Shown: positions 24,410 through 35,745, counted from the first letter of the stretch. The stretch is 64,000 nt of DNA from Artemia franciscana (GCF_032884065.1 NC_088867.1:186001-250000), one strand, 5' to 3'. The notes: generated by a model from the sequence alone, not told the origin. Numbers and translations: made by a program.

Positions 24410-26310
24410 TCAGGCGTTTCCACCTCGCCCGGCATCAATGATATTAGAGACCTTCTTCGACCATGCTGATCAATCTTGTGCCAGCTGCTCTGCAAAGGCG
24501 AGCCACTGTGTTGACCATCTGTGACCGAATTTTCTGAAACCCCAGATTGGTTCAAGTTCTGACTTGGCCAGGTTCCACCAGTTCTTCCTCTGTCCTCCTT
24601 GGCGTTTCTTCCAGTAGCTAATAGGCTCAACTAGAAGTATTTGGCGAGGCAGGTACTCTGGCGGTTTCCGTAATACATGGCCCAACCATTTCAAACGGCG
24701 TTCTTTAATAGTGAGCACAACATCTTTCTGAATATTGCACATTCGACGTATATTCGCGTTGGAGATACGGTCACGTAGCTGTACTCTGAGAATTCTTCGT
24801 AGACAAGTATGCTCAAACACTTTAAGTGTATTCTCTTGATGTAGTTTTGCCGACCATGTTTCGCACCCGTAAAGGAGAACGGTGCAGACTAGTGCCATGT
24901 AAATTCGAACTTTCGTTTGGACACTGATTTCACGGCGATTCCATAAGGGTTTCCGAAGGGAGGCAAAGACTGTCTGCGCTTTCTGTATTCTCTGTTGGAT
25001 ATTAGCATCGGAAGATCCGTCAGTACAAAGCTGGGAGCCTAGGTATGTGAAACGGTTGACTTTTCCAGCTGAACTTGGTTGACAGTTAGTGGGAATGGTC
25101 CTGTGTCGTAGTTAATAGCCATGAATTTTGTATTCTCTGTGCTGACTTTCAAGCCTATCAGGTCTGCCCAGACCACAACGCTGTCAAGCATGTTTTGGGC
25201 TTCTACAGGGTCTGACAGGAGGCCAACATCATCCGCATAATCGAGGTCATTCAGTGAGAGATTCTGTCCAACCTGCGCTCCTGGATAAGCCGATAGAGCA
25301 TTTTCAAGCACCCAATCGATGCAATAATTGAACAGAGTCGGAGAGAGGACAAATCCTTGTTTTACTCCGAACTCAACCAGAAATTCTTCGGTTTCTTCGC
25401 CATAGATTATAACTCGGCTCACTGAAGCGTCATAGTATGCCTTCATCAGTTCAACAAACTTCAGTGGCATTCCATCATTCTCTAGGATCTTCCAAAGTTT
25501 CTGGCGAGTGACAGAGTCGAAGGCGGCAATGAAGTCCAGGAACATCAAGATCAGGGGTAGGTTGTACCTTTCAAACTGCTAGATAATGAGACGAAAGGCG
25601 AAGATATTATCAGTAGAGCCTCTACCTGGTCGAAAGACGGCTTGACTTCCTCGAGCTCTTTCCTCCCTTGCCCCTTTGAAGCGGTTCAAGAGTATGATCC
25701 CGAATATTTTGACGGCAATGTCTATGAGACTTATTCCGCGGTAATTTTTGCATTCGATTTTGTCTCCTTTCTTATAGAAAGGGAGGATGACTGATGTCTT
25801 CCAATCTTTTGGAAAAGTGTTGGTCCTCCACACTTCTTCGAGAATGCCATGGAGCTGTTCAGCAGTGACCTCATGGCATTGTTTGTATAGTTCCGGGGGG
25901 AGGCCGTCTTCACCTGGGGCTTAATGGTTTTTTAGGGTTTTGATCGCTTTTAGTATTTCGGCTCTGGTCGGTGTATCTAGCTCGATATCGTAAGGCTCTT
26001 TAGAGACGGAAGGTGAGAAAGCATCATGAGCAGATGAAGGGGATGGGTTCAGGAGGAGCTGAAAGTGATCCTTCCATCTTGCTGAACGTTCCTTCTGAAA
26101 ACTAATGATTTTTCCTGATCTGTTTTTGATTATTTCTGAGACAGCAGCTTTCTCACCAACGGATTCCTTCAGGATCTGGTAAAGCTTGCGGGTGTCATGT
26201 AAGCGTGCTGCTTTCTCTAATGACTCGGCAGCATCTTCCCACATTTGGTGGCGGTCCAGCGGAACAGAGCGTTTTACCTGTCTGCGTAACTCCCTAAAGT
26301 TGAGATTGCT
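24410..26310 (-). mobile_element. RTE-clade LINE, 5'-truncated, reverse transcriptase and C-terminal domain
   Basis: Reading down the minus strand: a pre-RT linker (ARWKDHFQLLLNPSPSS, near 26050), RT motifs FPKDWKTSVILPFYKKGDK and CKNYRGISLIDIAVKIFG (25700-25830), VFRPGRGSTDNIFAFRLI, MFLDFIAAFDSVTRQKLWK (25490-25550), GVKQGFVLSPTLFNYCIDW, the catalytic box LDYADDVGLL (about 25230), then LYGCETWSAKL, CLRRILRVQLRDRISN and RRLKWLGHVLR of the RTE C-terminal region. The endonuclease domain is missing, so the copy is 5'-truncated near 26310. The frame holds from 26343 to about 25060 apart from two stops (25921-25923 and 25579-25581). It shifts near 25055 and meets another stop at about 24475. The coding end is at 24410-24412. 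Otherwise the sequence is well kept, implying a fairly young but dead insertion. Confidence 0.9.
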
Positions 26311-26590
26311 AAAGAAATAGCAAAACAACTGCCGATTATTCAATATAAGCTTTAAATTGTTGGTAAAACCAACAATAGTGAAATTAAACCAACCTAAGCA
26401 GATACCGTCGGAGTGTTATGTTGTTTTGGGATGAAAATATCTTTAATAGTTATCGAACATTCTTTCTCTATAGCAGAAAAGACAATTATCAAGAATTAAT
26501 AAGGTACAAGTTGTGTTAATGGCAACCCAGAATAATTCCCCATCCTAATAATTTTGATAGCAGTAAATCAATGACCTAAAATGAAAGACA
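26311..26590. other. No gene seen
   Basis: AT-rich sequence flanking the truncated RTE LINE. Nothing recognisable on either strand. Confidence 0.5.
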
Positions 26591-26914
26591 AAGAAAAAAC
26601 TTGCATGTGGCGAATCCCGAGCTTTTCATAATTCTCAAAAAGGTAAGGTAGATCCACAATCCAGCGTGAGCCTTTTAGAAGGTCTGACCCCAAATTTCTT
26701 CCAGAAGTGATAACTTTCAACGCAAAAGGGGAATTTGTTCCAATTTCTTCGGAACTTGATTGGTCGTGAACCGAAGCAGCCGTTAAGCCTTCTAACAAAC
26801 ATTTTGGTAAACGCGGTCTGCCTCTAGCACGATAATTTAATTTCAACTTTTCACGATGGGCCTGCACATTTGGCAAATTGAGCCCTCGCTTATTTCTTTT
26901 TTTTTCCCATGTTA
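26591..26914 (-). CDS. Possible exon or transposon fragment, unidentified
   Basis: An open frame of about 108 codons on the minus strand with normal-looking composition. It is basic and arginine/lysine-rich at the start (KKRNKRGLNLPNVQAHREKL), includes an AT-hook-like RARGRPRLP, then SSEEIGTNSPFALKVITSG and RWIVDLPYLFENYEKLGI. A plausible splice acceptor (ATTGACCACAG at about 26915-26925) precedes it, and ATGCAAGTTTTTTC at the other end is a weak donor. I do not recognise the family. It could be a single exon of a host gene, or part of the same kind of transposon as the YqaJ gene. The frame is open on both sides for several more codons. Confidence 0.35.
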
Positions 26915-26930
26915 CTGTGGTCAATAACAA

Positions 26931-27924
26931 GAACTATATAAGAATTTTATTAGGGTTGTGGCCATTTTTATCGGGGTTTATTTACTAAGGGGTTGAATTG
27001 TTTCTTGGAAAGGCCTTGGACTTGAGACTGGTCATTGACTGCTTTTGTAGTTTGCTTTGGTAGTTCTACAGCAACACTCGAGTCTTGCTATAACAAATTT
27101 AAATACTCTGGGGACATTTTGTTTCGTTCACATTAGTTATTAATTAGCTCGTTTTATATATCTTTAATTCTTATTTCAGTAGAAGATTATGCAAAATTTT
27201 ACTTATACTTCAATAAATAAATTTGTCCTGAATTTATTTTAACGGTACAATAATAGCCAAAACGATAAATCATTCTTTTTAAAATAAAACCTTTGCTTCT
27301 TATTCGGCCCTTGTGCTGTGTTCAATTTATCTCTAGGATTAGACGCAGCTTATCCTTAATTATTAATACAATACAATTTTCTTACATATTTATTAACCGG
27401 CAGCTTGGTGTCTGCACCCTACTTCTTCTCTAGACTCTGTTTAAACAGGTTACAACTAATTAATGCTTGACTGAATCGCTCCTGAACAATCCGAGTGGTT
27501 AGTCCCTTGGTGCAATTTATGCATTCTTAGATGCTCCGATTACAGCTAAATCTAACTTTTTGAGGGGAATTTTTGATTTCGGAACGCAAATATTTAAAGT
27601 ATTTGAAGGGATTGTAGCCAGGAGGTATATATTATAGAAATAAGTTTCTGATTGTTGAATAGAAAATTTTTTGCTCTATTTTTTGATACCCCACAACAAC
27701 AATGTCAAGCATAGCAATCTAGAATGCAAACCCAAAACAGGTTTTATAATGATTTTGGAATTATAAAAAAAAATAATTGTCGGCTTTATGATTTGATTAA
27801 GGCAAAATGTTCACCAGATTTTTTTGCTTCTATTGACATAAAAACCGCCAAAATCACTAATTCAGGAACGTCAGGCAAACTGCAAATGTTCAACATGGGA
27901 GGTATGGGAGAGAGTCCGCCCTGC
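26931..27924. other. No gene seen
   Basis: Roughly 1 kb of AT-rich sequence. One plus-strand frame (27724-27972) is open, but its translation shows no known domain and it runs into the R1 repeat, so it is not called. Confidence 0.55.
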
Positions 27925-28187
27925 CTTAAGATATTCCTGAGGGCCTTTAATGGAAATTCCTCATGTTTTTGACTGGGTGTTAGATTTCAGTTACCCCACC
28001 ACCGCGAAATTCATTGAAGACCCCCCAGCTTAACTTTAAGCACTAGAAAATGTTAGATTAAGCAATGCACGCCACCAACGTAATATGTGGCTGGCCCGCA
28101 AAACACAGAAAAAGCAATTCAAACTCCAAAAACGGAATAAAACAAGAAGAAAGCTTATAAAGGACAAAAAAAAATATATAAAAGATA
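27925..28187 (+). repeat. R1 interspersed repeat, left half (split by a LINE)
   Basis: Matches the spacer repeat at about 5750-5950, sharing 'cagcttaactttaa', 'agaaaatgtta', 'gcaatatatggctgg...cgtaaaacaca' and a purine-rich run ending in ATATATAAAAG. The match stops near 28187 and resumes after the LINE at about 29565, so the two halves are one older repeat. Confidence 0.7.
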
Positions 28188-29564
28188 GTTTAATGTCCAA
28201 AGCAAATTCCGGCAAGAGGAAAAGTGGTCTTATTTTCAAGATTAGAGTTACGTTGATCATCACTTATTCATGTCCGTGTGTGACTCAGTTGTCAACAAAA
28301 TTGAAGTTGCTTTTGACGTACTTAGTTTAGAATACAGGTCTTATATTAGTGAGTGCGAGATCAAAATACAGCTTACTAGTTATTTTGAAGAAATCAACCA
28401 CGCGCTTTGATGTACGGAAAAGTGTGTAATCCCATCTAGACGTGTTCACAAAAAGGCAGAAGTCATCGACAGATCTGACAGTCTAAGTCTTATTGCAACT
28501 TGTGATTCAGATTGCTAAATTATAGCTCCACTTCTGGAACGAACCTGATAAACCACACTCTGGTATAGTAAACAAAATCCGTTTGAAGACAAAATGAAAG
28601 TTCACAAGAGCACTTAAAGACCACAAAATAATTTTAATTCAAAGAACTGTTGATTACATAGTTAGTGATCCTGTAATTTTGTAAAAAAGTTTTAAACGCA
28701 GTGATTGAAACGTACTTCTGTCAGTACAATTCCAGAAAAACGTTGGACTGATTATTATAGAAGTGAGTTTTCGTCAGCTGACCTTGTTGCAGAAAGTAAG
28801 TATGAAAAATAGCTTGACCGTTTGCTTGCTAATTAGATGCGTTTTGCTTTTATAGTGACACCGTTCTACTATAAACAAAAATAAGAAAAATCATTTGCCC
28901 CAGATTTAATATTTGGTAAACCTTTGGAACATTGTAATGATCTTTTATCGCAGCATCTTTCGTTACTTTTTTAAATGTCTATTTCTTCTGGTATTGTACT
29001 TCAACAGTTTTGTATTGGCCAGATTATGCTTATACCCGAAAAAAGAAAAAAGATCTGAATAATTGTCGATGCACATTTTTTCCTTTTTTGAGATTTTTGT
29101 AGATGTGAAAGGTTCCCAGTATTTTCTTGATCTCTACGCACTAGACATAGCCAGAGCATATGATTCGTATATTATTTCTTAGATTTTGGTAGAAGCTCTA
29201 ACGAGAGGTGTAGACCTCTCACTTATAAAGTGTTTTCGATACATGTATAACCATGTTCGTGCCAAAATCAACTAAGGCTTAGAACTTTTTAATGTGCTAG
29301 AGAGCGTTAGACAAGGGGGTCTTACTTCCCTCGCACTTTTTAGTAATTCTTTTTCGTAATTCTTATTATTTATGTTTTATGTGTTTTCTATCGTGATTGT
29401 GTTACGTTACAGATCTTTTGATTATGTTCTTATAATTTAAAAAACTACTTATTTATGTTAAGTGTACAAATTTTCTTCTCTTTTCTTTTTTCCCCTGTGT
29501 TGTACTCTGTCATTTAGGGGATCTACGCCCCTTTTTTGACAGGTTATAAATAAATTGAACTGAA
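28188..29564 (+). mobile_element. Decayed Jockey/CR1-like LINE fragment
   Basis: Plus-strand translation gives reverse transcriptase remnants: LDIARAYDS (near 29145), LVEALTRGVDLSLIKCF (29185-29235) and ESVRQGGLTSLALFSNS (near 29300-29350), equivalent to the AFD and GVRQG..SP..F motifs. The catalytic DD box and C-terminal part are absent, so there is an internal deletion. The 3' end is gene-free and finishes with TAAATAAATTGAACTGAA, a typical LINE tail. There are many stops, so this is an old copy. The same subfamily is seen at 58572-59170. Confidence 0.7.
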
Positions 29565-29970
29565 TGGATTAAACAAAAGAAACAATGAATTAAAGAAAGG
29601 CGGGAATCCTAAGAAAAATTCCAGAGAAGAGGCTTGTTATTAGAAGTAAATTTAAACCACATTAATATTTTGAGGATTTTTAATGAAAAACTCTCGTTAA
29701 TTTGAGCCAAGACTATACATTCCCTGCTGACAAGCACACATTTGAATAATATTTTCTCTTCAAATTTCACATAATCTTGTTAGAGGTAAATTTAAGCCAA
29801 ATTAAGATATTTCTGAGGGTTTTTAATGAAAATCCTTCATTACTTAGACTGTGTTGGATTTCAGTCACCCCACCACCATAAAATTTATTTAACATCCTCC
29901 CCAGCTTAATATTAAGCTTTGGAAAATGTTATTCCAAGAATTTCACGCCATTGTGGCAATATATGGCTAC
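29565..29970 (+). repeat. R1 interspersed repeat, right half
   Basis: Continues the repeat interrupted at 28187. It matches 5960-6200 and 5700-5900 of the spacer, with 'caatgaattaaagaaaggcggga', 'gccaagactatacattccc', 'ttctcttcaaatttcacataatc' and 'ggcaatatatggcta' in the same order. Confidence 0.7.
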
Positions 29971-30804
29971 CCCAAGGAACATGATGTTAATATTTTCATT
30001 CCTAAGACATTTTAAAGATATTTTCATAATAAAAATAGGCAAAAGTCCGTTGATCAGTGTTTTTGCAAGCCACCCTTCAATGCGATGCCCTCCATGGAAA
30101 CTCACGCCACCTTACAACACTATTCCTGACCTTCTGCCATCTCTAAACACTCCTAAGACATTTTCTGGTAAGAAAATCAAGCATCAAATCCATTGGTTCT
30201 TGTTTTCTTACAAGCAAACCCTCACTGATAAACGATGTCATTTCACACCACCTTATCACAATGACTGACATCTCTAATCATTTCTAAGCCATTTTCAAAC
30301 ATTTCTTGATCAAAAATTATGCCTTAACTCCAATGGTTCACATTTTCGTGAGCAAACTCTTTCGTGGTGCCCATAAACACTTCACACCACCATGACATTG
30401 TGTGTCTATTCTCGTGGCATCCATGTGGCAACCAAAATTCTCTCTAAAGCATTTTCAACCTTCTCCCCACATAAAAAAGCTTGTAAATCAAAAATTGAAC
30501 ACTTTTTTCTATTTACGGTGGAAATTAGCATTTTATTTTATAAACATGGTAGTCCAAGGCAATTCACGCCACTTATAATTTAAAACATTTCTTTAACGAG
30601 CTTTCTCCTGATTTCCAGTAGTTTTATCGAAAATGGGAGTTTTGCCCCCTGATTCCACACATTCCACTCCGAATTCCGTCAATTGCAAGATTTTTTATCT
30701 AGCAGCCTCCGTGGTAATATATGGTCTGTCACTGAAAATAGCTAGTTTACTACATGTTTTTGATCAATATTGTTTTTACAATGGAAGGAGAGACACTCAC
30801 ATAG
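29971..30804 (-). repeat. Degenerate ~120-150 bp tandem repeats
   Basis: Recurring phrases such as 'catttctaagccattttcaaacattt', 'cctaagacattttctggtaag' and 'cttcacaccacc' mark three or four eroded units. Their reverse complement resembles the units at 34260-34740 (AAAATGTCTGGAAATGCC). No gene is supported despite a 105-codon frame at 29951-30268. Confidence 0.5.
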
Positions 30805-32055
30805 AGTTTGCTGTGTGCTGATTTTTTGTTCGTAAAACTTGTTGAACGTTGATTTTTCTGTTCATGATTCCTGCACATTGATTTTTTTCCACGTGAAACT
30901 GATTTTCATCATGAAACTTGTTGCGTGCTGATTTTTGTTCATGGAACCTTTTGCGTGCTGATTTTTGCTCGTGAAAATAATTACATGTTGATTTTTCTCT
31001 TTTTGAAACTTTCACTTTGATTTTTCTCCTCTTGAAACTGCTTTTCTTCATGGAACTTGTTGCTTGCTGATTTTTTTCGTGGAACTTTTTGCGTACTGAT
31101 TTTTTTCGTGAAACTTGTTAAATTTTAATTTTACTCTTCTTGAAACTTGTAAATTGATTTTTCTCATTGTGAAACTGATTTTTTTCGTGGAACATGGTGC
31201 TTGGTGATTTTTTTGGGGAAACTTATTGCTTGTTGATTTATCTTTTAGCGAAACTTGTACATTGTGTTCATGGAATTTGTTGCGTGCTGATTTTTGATCG
31301 TAAGACTTATTGCATGTTGATTTTTCTTTTCGTGAAACTTGTACAATGATTTTACTCCTCGTAAAACTGATTTTGTTCATTGAACTTGTTGCGTGCTGAT
31401 TTTTATTCATGGAGCTCGTTTCATGCTGATTTATGTTTGTGAAATCTGATGGATGTTGATTTTTATTTTCGTGACACTTGTACAATGATTTTTCTCCTCG
31501 TAAAACTGATTTTGTTCATAGAACTTGTTGCGTGCTTATTTTTATTCATGGAGCTTGTTCCATGCTGATTGTTTTTCGTGAAATTTGTTGCCCGTTGATT
31601 TTGTTCTTCGTGGAACTTGTACATTCATATTCTCCACATTAAACTAATCTTTTTCATGAAAATTGTTTCTTGCTAATTTTTTGATTAGTCGTGAAACCTT
31701 TAGATTTGTTTTATTCCATCGAGCTTGTTGCGTGCGGATTTTTGTATCTGAAACTTGTGGCGAGCTGATTTTTGTTTGTGAAACTTGTTGCACTTTGATT
31801 TTGCTCTTTTTGGAACTTGTACATTCATTGTCTCCACAAGAAACTAAATTTGTTCATGGAAATTGTTGCGTGCTGATTTTTGTTCGTGAAACTTGTTGAA
31901 TGTAAATTTTTCTTTTCATGAAACTGATTTTGTTCATGGAACTAGTTAAATGCTTATTTTTGTTTGGAGAAATTCTTGCGTGTCAATTTTTGTTCATGAA
32001 AGTTGTTGCATGTTGATTTTTTCTCCTTGTGAAGCTGATTTTCTTCAAGCAACTT
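30805..32055. repeat. Minisatellite, ~30 bp unit, about 40 copies
   Basis: Imperfect tandem units close to GCTGATTTTTGTTCATGGAA plus CTTGTTGCGT, with shorter 27 bp variants ending in CTCCTCGTGAAACTGA. The reverse strand is open over long stretches (30797-31485) only because the unit is about a multiple of three and poor in stops. The resulting K/N/Q/H-rich peptides (KNQHATSSMNK and similar) are not a gene. The right end abuts the LINE fragment at 32061. Confidence 0.85.
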
Positions 32056-32060
32056 GTTTG

Positions 32061-32760
32061 ACGGGTTTGTTGGATCTCTTCCTTTGTAAAATGTGATGAC
32101 TTGAACTGTTTGAGGCACTGCGGAAAACTGACATTAATGATGTGTTATAGGACTTTAACTAGTGTAGGAATTATTTTCTTAAGAAGGTTAGTCGTGGATC
32201 CATCTGCTCCTGATGGGGTGCCATTCCTTAGTAGTTGGGTGATATTTATATGTTCATATAGACAAACGGGTGAAAATACAGTTTTATCACTGACAGGACG
32301 TAGAAAAGCTAGAAAGTCTGTGCTACTCTGATTAACATTGGGAGATGTGATATTAGCCAATTATTCACCAATTCGGGCAAAGTGGGTATTGAGGAGTTCT
32401 ACTGTATCCTACTTATTATTGACGCTAGTAATTCTGTCCGTGAATTTAATTTCCCGTGGTAAAGTTTTGTGTAGGATTTACCAAGGTGTTTGGTTAATTA
32501 ATGACCATGTTATCGTCGGTGATCCTTCTGCCTCCGAAATCACTTTCGTGTAATATAACTGTGTGGCTTTCCTCAGGATTTTCATAAGTGTATTTTTGTA
32601 TTTTGTGAAATGTCACTTATTTGATTCACTTTGTCTCTCTTTATAGGAGCAGTAAAGCCTATCTTTCCGCTTTGTAGATTGCACTAAACCTTTGGTTATC
32701 CACGGCTTTCTTCGGCATCTTTTACCCCTACTTGTTCGGGGAGAACAATGCTTCATTTAA
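32061..32760 (-). mobile_element. Jockey/CR1-like LINE fragment, linker and start of reverse transcriptase
   Basis: Minus-strand pieces in order: RRKPWITKGLVQSTKRKD (near 32690-32740), KNTLMKILRKATQLYYTK (near 32580), WSLINQTPW (near 32500), DTVELLNTHFARIGE (near 32380), LLRNGTPSGADGSTTNLLKK (about 32180-32240) and VITFYKGRDPTNPSN (near 32080). This order (KPWIT, L+KA+..Y, F..IG, GxDG) is the region between endonuclease and reverse transcriptase in Jockey/CR1 LINEs. It carries several stops and at least one frame change (near 32095). It ends where the minisatellite begins. Confidence 0.75.
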
Positions 32761-33055
32761 AGCTGATTGAAATTTTGAAAATAAATAATTCGACAGATGA
32801 ACCAACGTTATTGGATTCGAGGCAGTCACTGAAATCGGATTTACTCAGTGAACATATAGCTTTTCAATATCCTTATACAAGAAATTTCTAAATCTTCTAG
32901 GTTTATCTCCTTCTTTTATGGTTTACTTTCTATTTATATTACTAAAAGAAAGTAGTCGGCTGAATCTTGAACAATTATACTGTATAATTTAATCTTTAAT
33001 TCAGCGCATTTATTGCCAATAGGAGTAGGCATGTGTCTGGAAGTCTTGTTGGTAC

Positions 33056-33178
33056 CTTGCATGCCAATAGGAATCTATTAATTAACAGCAGCGATGCACA
33101 ATCAACTGTGGTAGAAACTGGTCTCAAAATTTCACTTTTCAACTCATAAAAATCAATATTTCCCCCACAAGTACTAAT
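33056..33178 (-). CDS. Candidate exon 2 of an unidentified host gene
   Basis: 41 codons (ISTCGGNIDFYELKSEILRP ... LLLINRFLLACK), flanked by a good acceptor (CTAAATTGCAG) and donor (AAG|GTACC). It starts and ends in phase 0, matching the phase-0 end of the segment at 33434-33627 across a 255 bp GT-AG intron. No family is recognised. The helical, leucine-rich character would fit an alpha-helical scaffold protein, but that is a guess. No further downstream exon was found: the next sequence is LINE. It could be the relic of a disrupted gene. Confidence 0.45.
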
Positions 33179-33433
33179 CTGCAATTTAGGTTCTGATTAT
33201 CTGACATCAAAAATTAAATTTTCTTACCTTTACACCTTTACGCAGGAACTTGGTGGTCTATACAACACTATAAACACCGTACTTTTACCACCTGAACCTT
33301 TTCTCACTTATAGGAAATCAAAAACCATCTCCTCATAAAGATAATAGTATTCACTCAATATTTTGTGAGATATGTCATTTCTTATGAATATTTCAAATCC
33401 TCACTGTTTCCTTTTAACCCATGTCTTGCTTAC

Positions 33434-33627
33434 GTGCACGTACTCTTTGAAGTTGGTGAGTGCCAGTGCCTCAGTCGTTTCTCTTAAGAAACTTTCGCAA
33501 GCTCTGAAAACGTTGAGTCCAGAATCAGAAATAACTGATGACAACTGTTTTACACTACTCAAAAATTCCCAGCATTTAATTAACGCCAACCTCAGGTCAT
33601 TTGGATTAATACACTGTGGGATCACAT
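33434..33627 (-). CDS. Candidate exon 1 of an unidentified host gene
   Basis: The acceptor ATATGTTACTCCAG precedes an open segment entered in phase 1 (VIPQCINPNDLRLALIKCWE ... VISDSGLNVFRACESFLRET ... NFKEYVH) and a strong donor CAC|GTAAGC ends it in phase 0. Joined to 33056-33178 it gives about 105 residues of ordinary amino-acid composition without stops. Two adjacent segments with matching phase and good splice sites are more than chance would readily give. I cannot name the protein. Confidence 0.45.
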
Positions 33628-33639
33628 CTGGAGTAACAT

Positions 33640-34259
33640 ATTCACAATGGAAAAATACATCTAATCTATATCCTTTTTATTTTTATCACCTACCTCTTTA
33701 ATAAAATGTTTAATTAATATTTAAGGGCCAATATTTATAGTATTTACTTCTAGCTGTCTTAGGTAACCACACCCTCTGTTAGTTCCAGTACCACTAATAT
33801 TTAACATAACTTACTAGAGATGTAAATTACGAGTTTGAACTCGAGAAAAAGACATAATCTTGGCACCAATCTATTCAAAATATCGGTACAGATGCAAAAC
33901 TAGAATAATAAAAAAAAAACAAAAAAAAACAGAACCTGGTGTGAACACATCGACACTAGAAAACTAACTGCAAAAAAAACGGGGAAAAAATGTCTTGTAC
34001 ACGGTTCACAGACTTGGAAAAACTATTTTGGTCTGTTACAATCATTACTTTACTCAATGTGAATAAAACTTTTCACAACACAACAGATTAATCATTTTTT
34101 TCTCACTTGTAACTAGCTATCAGAAAAAAACTATGGAAGTACATTTTTTTTCTCTAGCTATATTTTCAACCCTTTGTGTATCACACGCGAACCACTGATG
34201 ATTCCCATAGATTTCATCGGCCGACCTTTTGCTAAATATTCAGTACGGACTGTATTCAT
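33640..34259. other. No gene seen
   Basis: AT-rich, with A-tracts near 33910. No exons for the preceding candidate gene were found upstream here. Confidence 0.5.
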
Positions 34260-34740
34260 AGCCGGTGGTAAGTCATATAGTGCCTTGGTGGGTCGTGAAG
34301 TGTATTGATTCTTGAAAATCTAAGCCAACATGCAAATCACCGCTTTTACAAACTAATGGATAAAAAGCAGAATTTTCATAAAGAAAATGTCTGGAAATGC
34401 CTTAGGAATAACACTGTTTGCCATATGAATACCATGGGTCAACTACATAATGCCATGGAGAGACTTGAACTGTGTTGATTTTCAAAAATCGAAGAAAATA
34501 TGCAAATCAACGTTTCAAACTGTGTTTTTGCTTGAAAGTAGATGAAATTTAACAAAAAGCTTCAAATGACTTGCATTTGCTTAGAAATACGGATGTTTGT
34601 GAAAAAAATGGATTTTTGCTTCAAATATGGTATATTTTTGATTATAGGGCTGCTTTCGTTGGAAAATGGCTGAAAATGCTTTGGAAATGATAATATGCAT
34701 CACAGGGATGCCTTGCGGCAGCCACATAATGTCAAAGGCC
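34260..34740 (+). repeat. Two or three degenerate ~165 bp repeats
   Basis: Units share phrases such as 'aatgccatggagaga'/'agtgccttggtgggt', 'ttgattttcaaaaatcgaag'/'ttgattcttgaaaatctaag' and 'atatgcaaatcaacg'/'catgcaaatcaccg'. Related to 29971-30804 in the opposite orientation. Confidence 0.5.
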
Positions 34741-35361
34741 GGAATTATTGCTTATATATCTTTCATTCCTGCGTTTTTCCGTATTCTTTGAATTTTTATA
34801 TTCTGTTTTTCTGTGTTTATTTTTGTATTCTCATATTTTTGCTAGCATAAGTAGAGCTTCCAGTTTCAAGCCAAAGTAACCTCCCTGGCGTTTTTAACAG
34901 AGTTTAAAAAAATAAAGAAGATTGGGATAATAATAGTGGACAAGCAGCAATACATTCCAAAGAAACGGCAAGATGAACCATTGTCATTTCAGTTTGAAAT
35001 ATGGAATTTATAAGTGGTTAGTGAAATCATTTTCACAATAAAAGATCTAAAGTCAATGCTACGTAACACCTCACTGACTTCACTACCTAACTTTGTCCTT
35101 GTTTAGCTTACGTCAGAACATTAGTATGAATATAAAAACCAGGTTTGCGTAATGGATCAATAATCAATAGCACCTGCAAGCCAGACAAAAACCTTTGGTT
35201 TTTAATGTGCAATATTACCTACGTAGCACTTCAAAACCTAACTTCAAACCTACTGACTTCAAACCTTAATTTAACCGGTCATTTACCAGCTCAGGTCAAA
35301 GACTTACTAACAAAAGACTTTAAAATTACGACCAATAATGAATACTAACTGTTTGTTGGTA
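34741..35361. other. No gene seen
   Basis: AT-rich sequence. A 67-codon frame at 35145-35348 has short L/T/N-rich periodicity and no recognisable domain. Confidence 0.5.
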
Positions 35362-35555
35362 GGGTCCTATTAGAATTGGCTGCTAGGGAACCCATTGAAA
35401 TTACCTTCTAGGGCCCCCTGTTGGAATTGGTTGCTAATGCCTCCACTGGAATTGGTCACTAGGGTCCTGTTGGAATTGTTTACTAGGGACCCGGTGAAAT
35501 TGGAAGCTAGGGCCCCCGTTGGAATAGGATGCTAAGGCCCGGCGTCTTGAATAAT
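35362..35555. repeat. Minisatellite, 25 bp unit, 7-8 copies
   Basis: Units such as GGGCCCCCGTTGGAATAGG plus ATGCTA, each ending in GCTA, TCTA or ACTA and beginning with GGG. GC-rich against its surroundings. Confidence 0.8.
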
Positions 35556-35745
35556 ATCCCGAGGGAAAAATATTTTGAAGAAAATGTGTCTTGAAGAAAA
35601 ATTATATCTGGAAGAAAAAGACATCTAAAGATGTCTTGAAGAAAACCACATTTGGAAAAACCATCCCGAAGAATAAAAATATCTTGAAAAAAACTTCTGG
35701 AAGAAAAAAAGCCGAAGAAAAAACCTGAGGAATTTTTCCTTCGTC
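35556..35745. repeat. Degenerate 'TTGAAGAAAA' tandem repeat
   Basis: Irregular copies of CTTGAAGAAAA, CTGGAAGAAAAA and CCGAAGAATAAA follow straight on from the 25 bp minisatellite. The F-rich minus-strand frame here (35507-35818) is a by-product. Confidence 0.65.

Noticed and set aside
30797-31485. Long K/N/H-rich open frames on the minus strand
   Set aside because: They are translations of the 30 bp minisatellite, whose unit length keeps a frame open.
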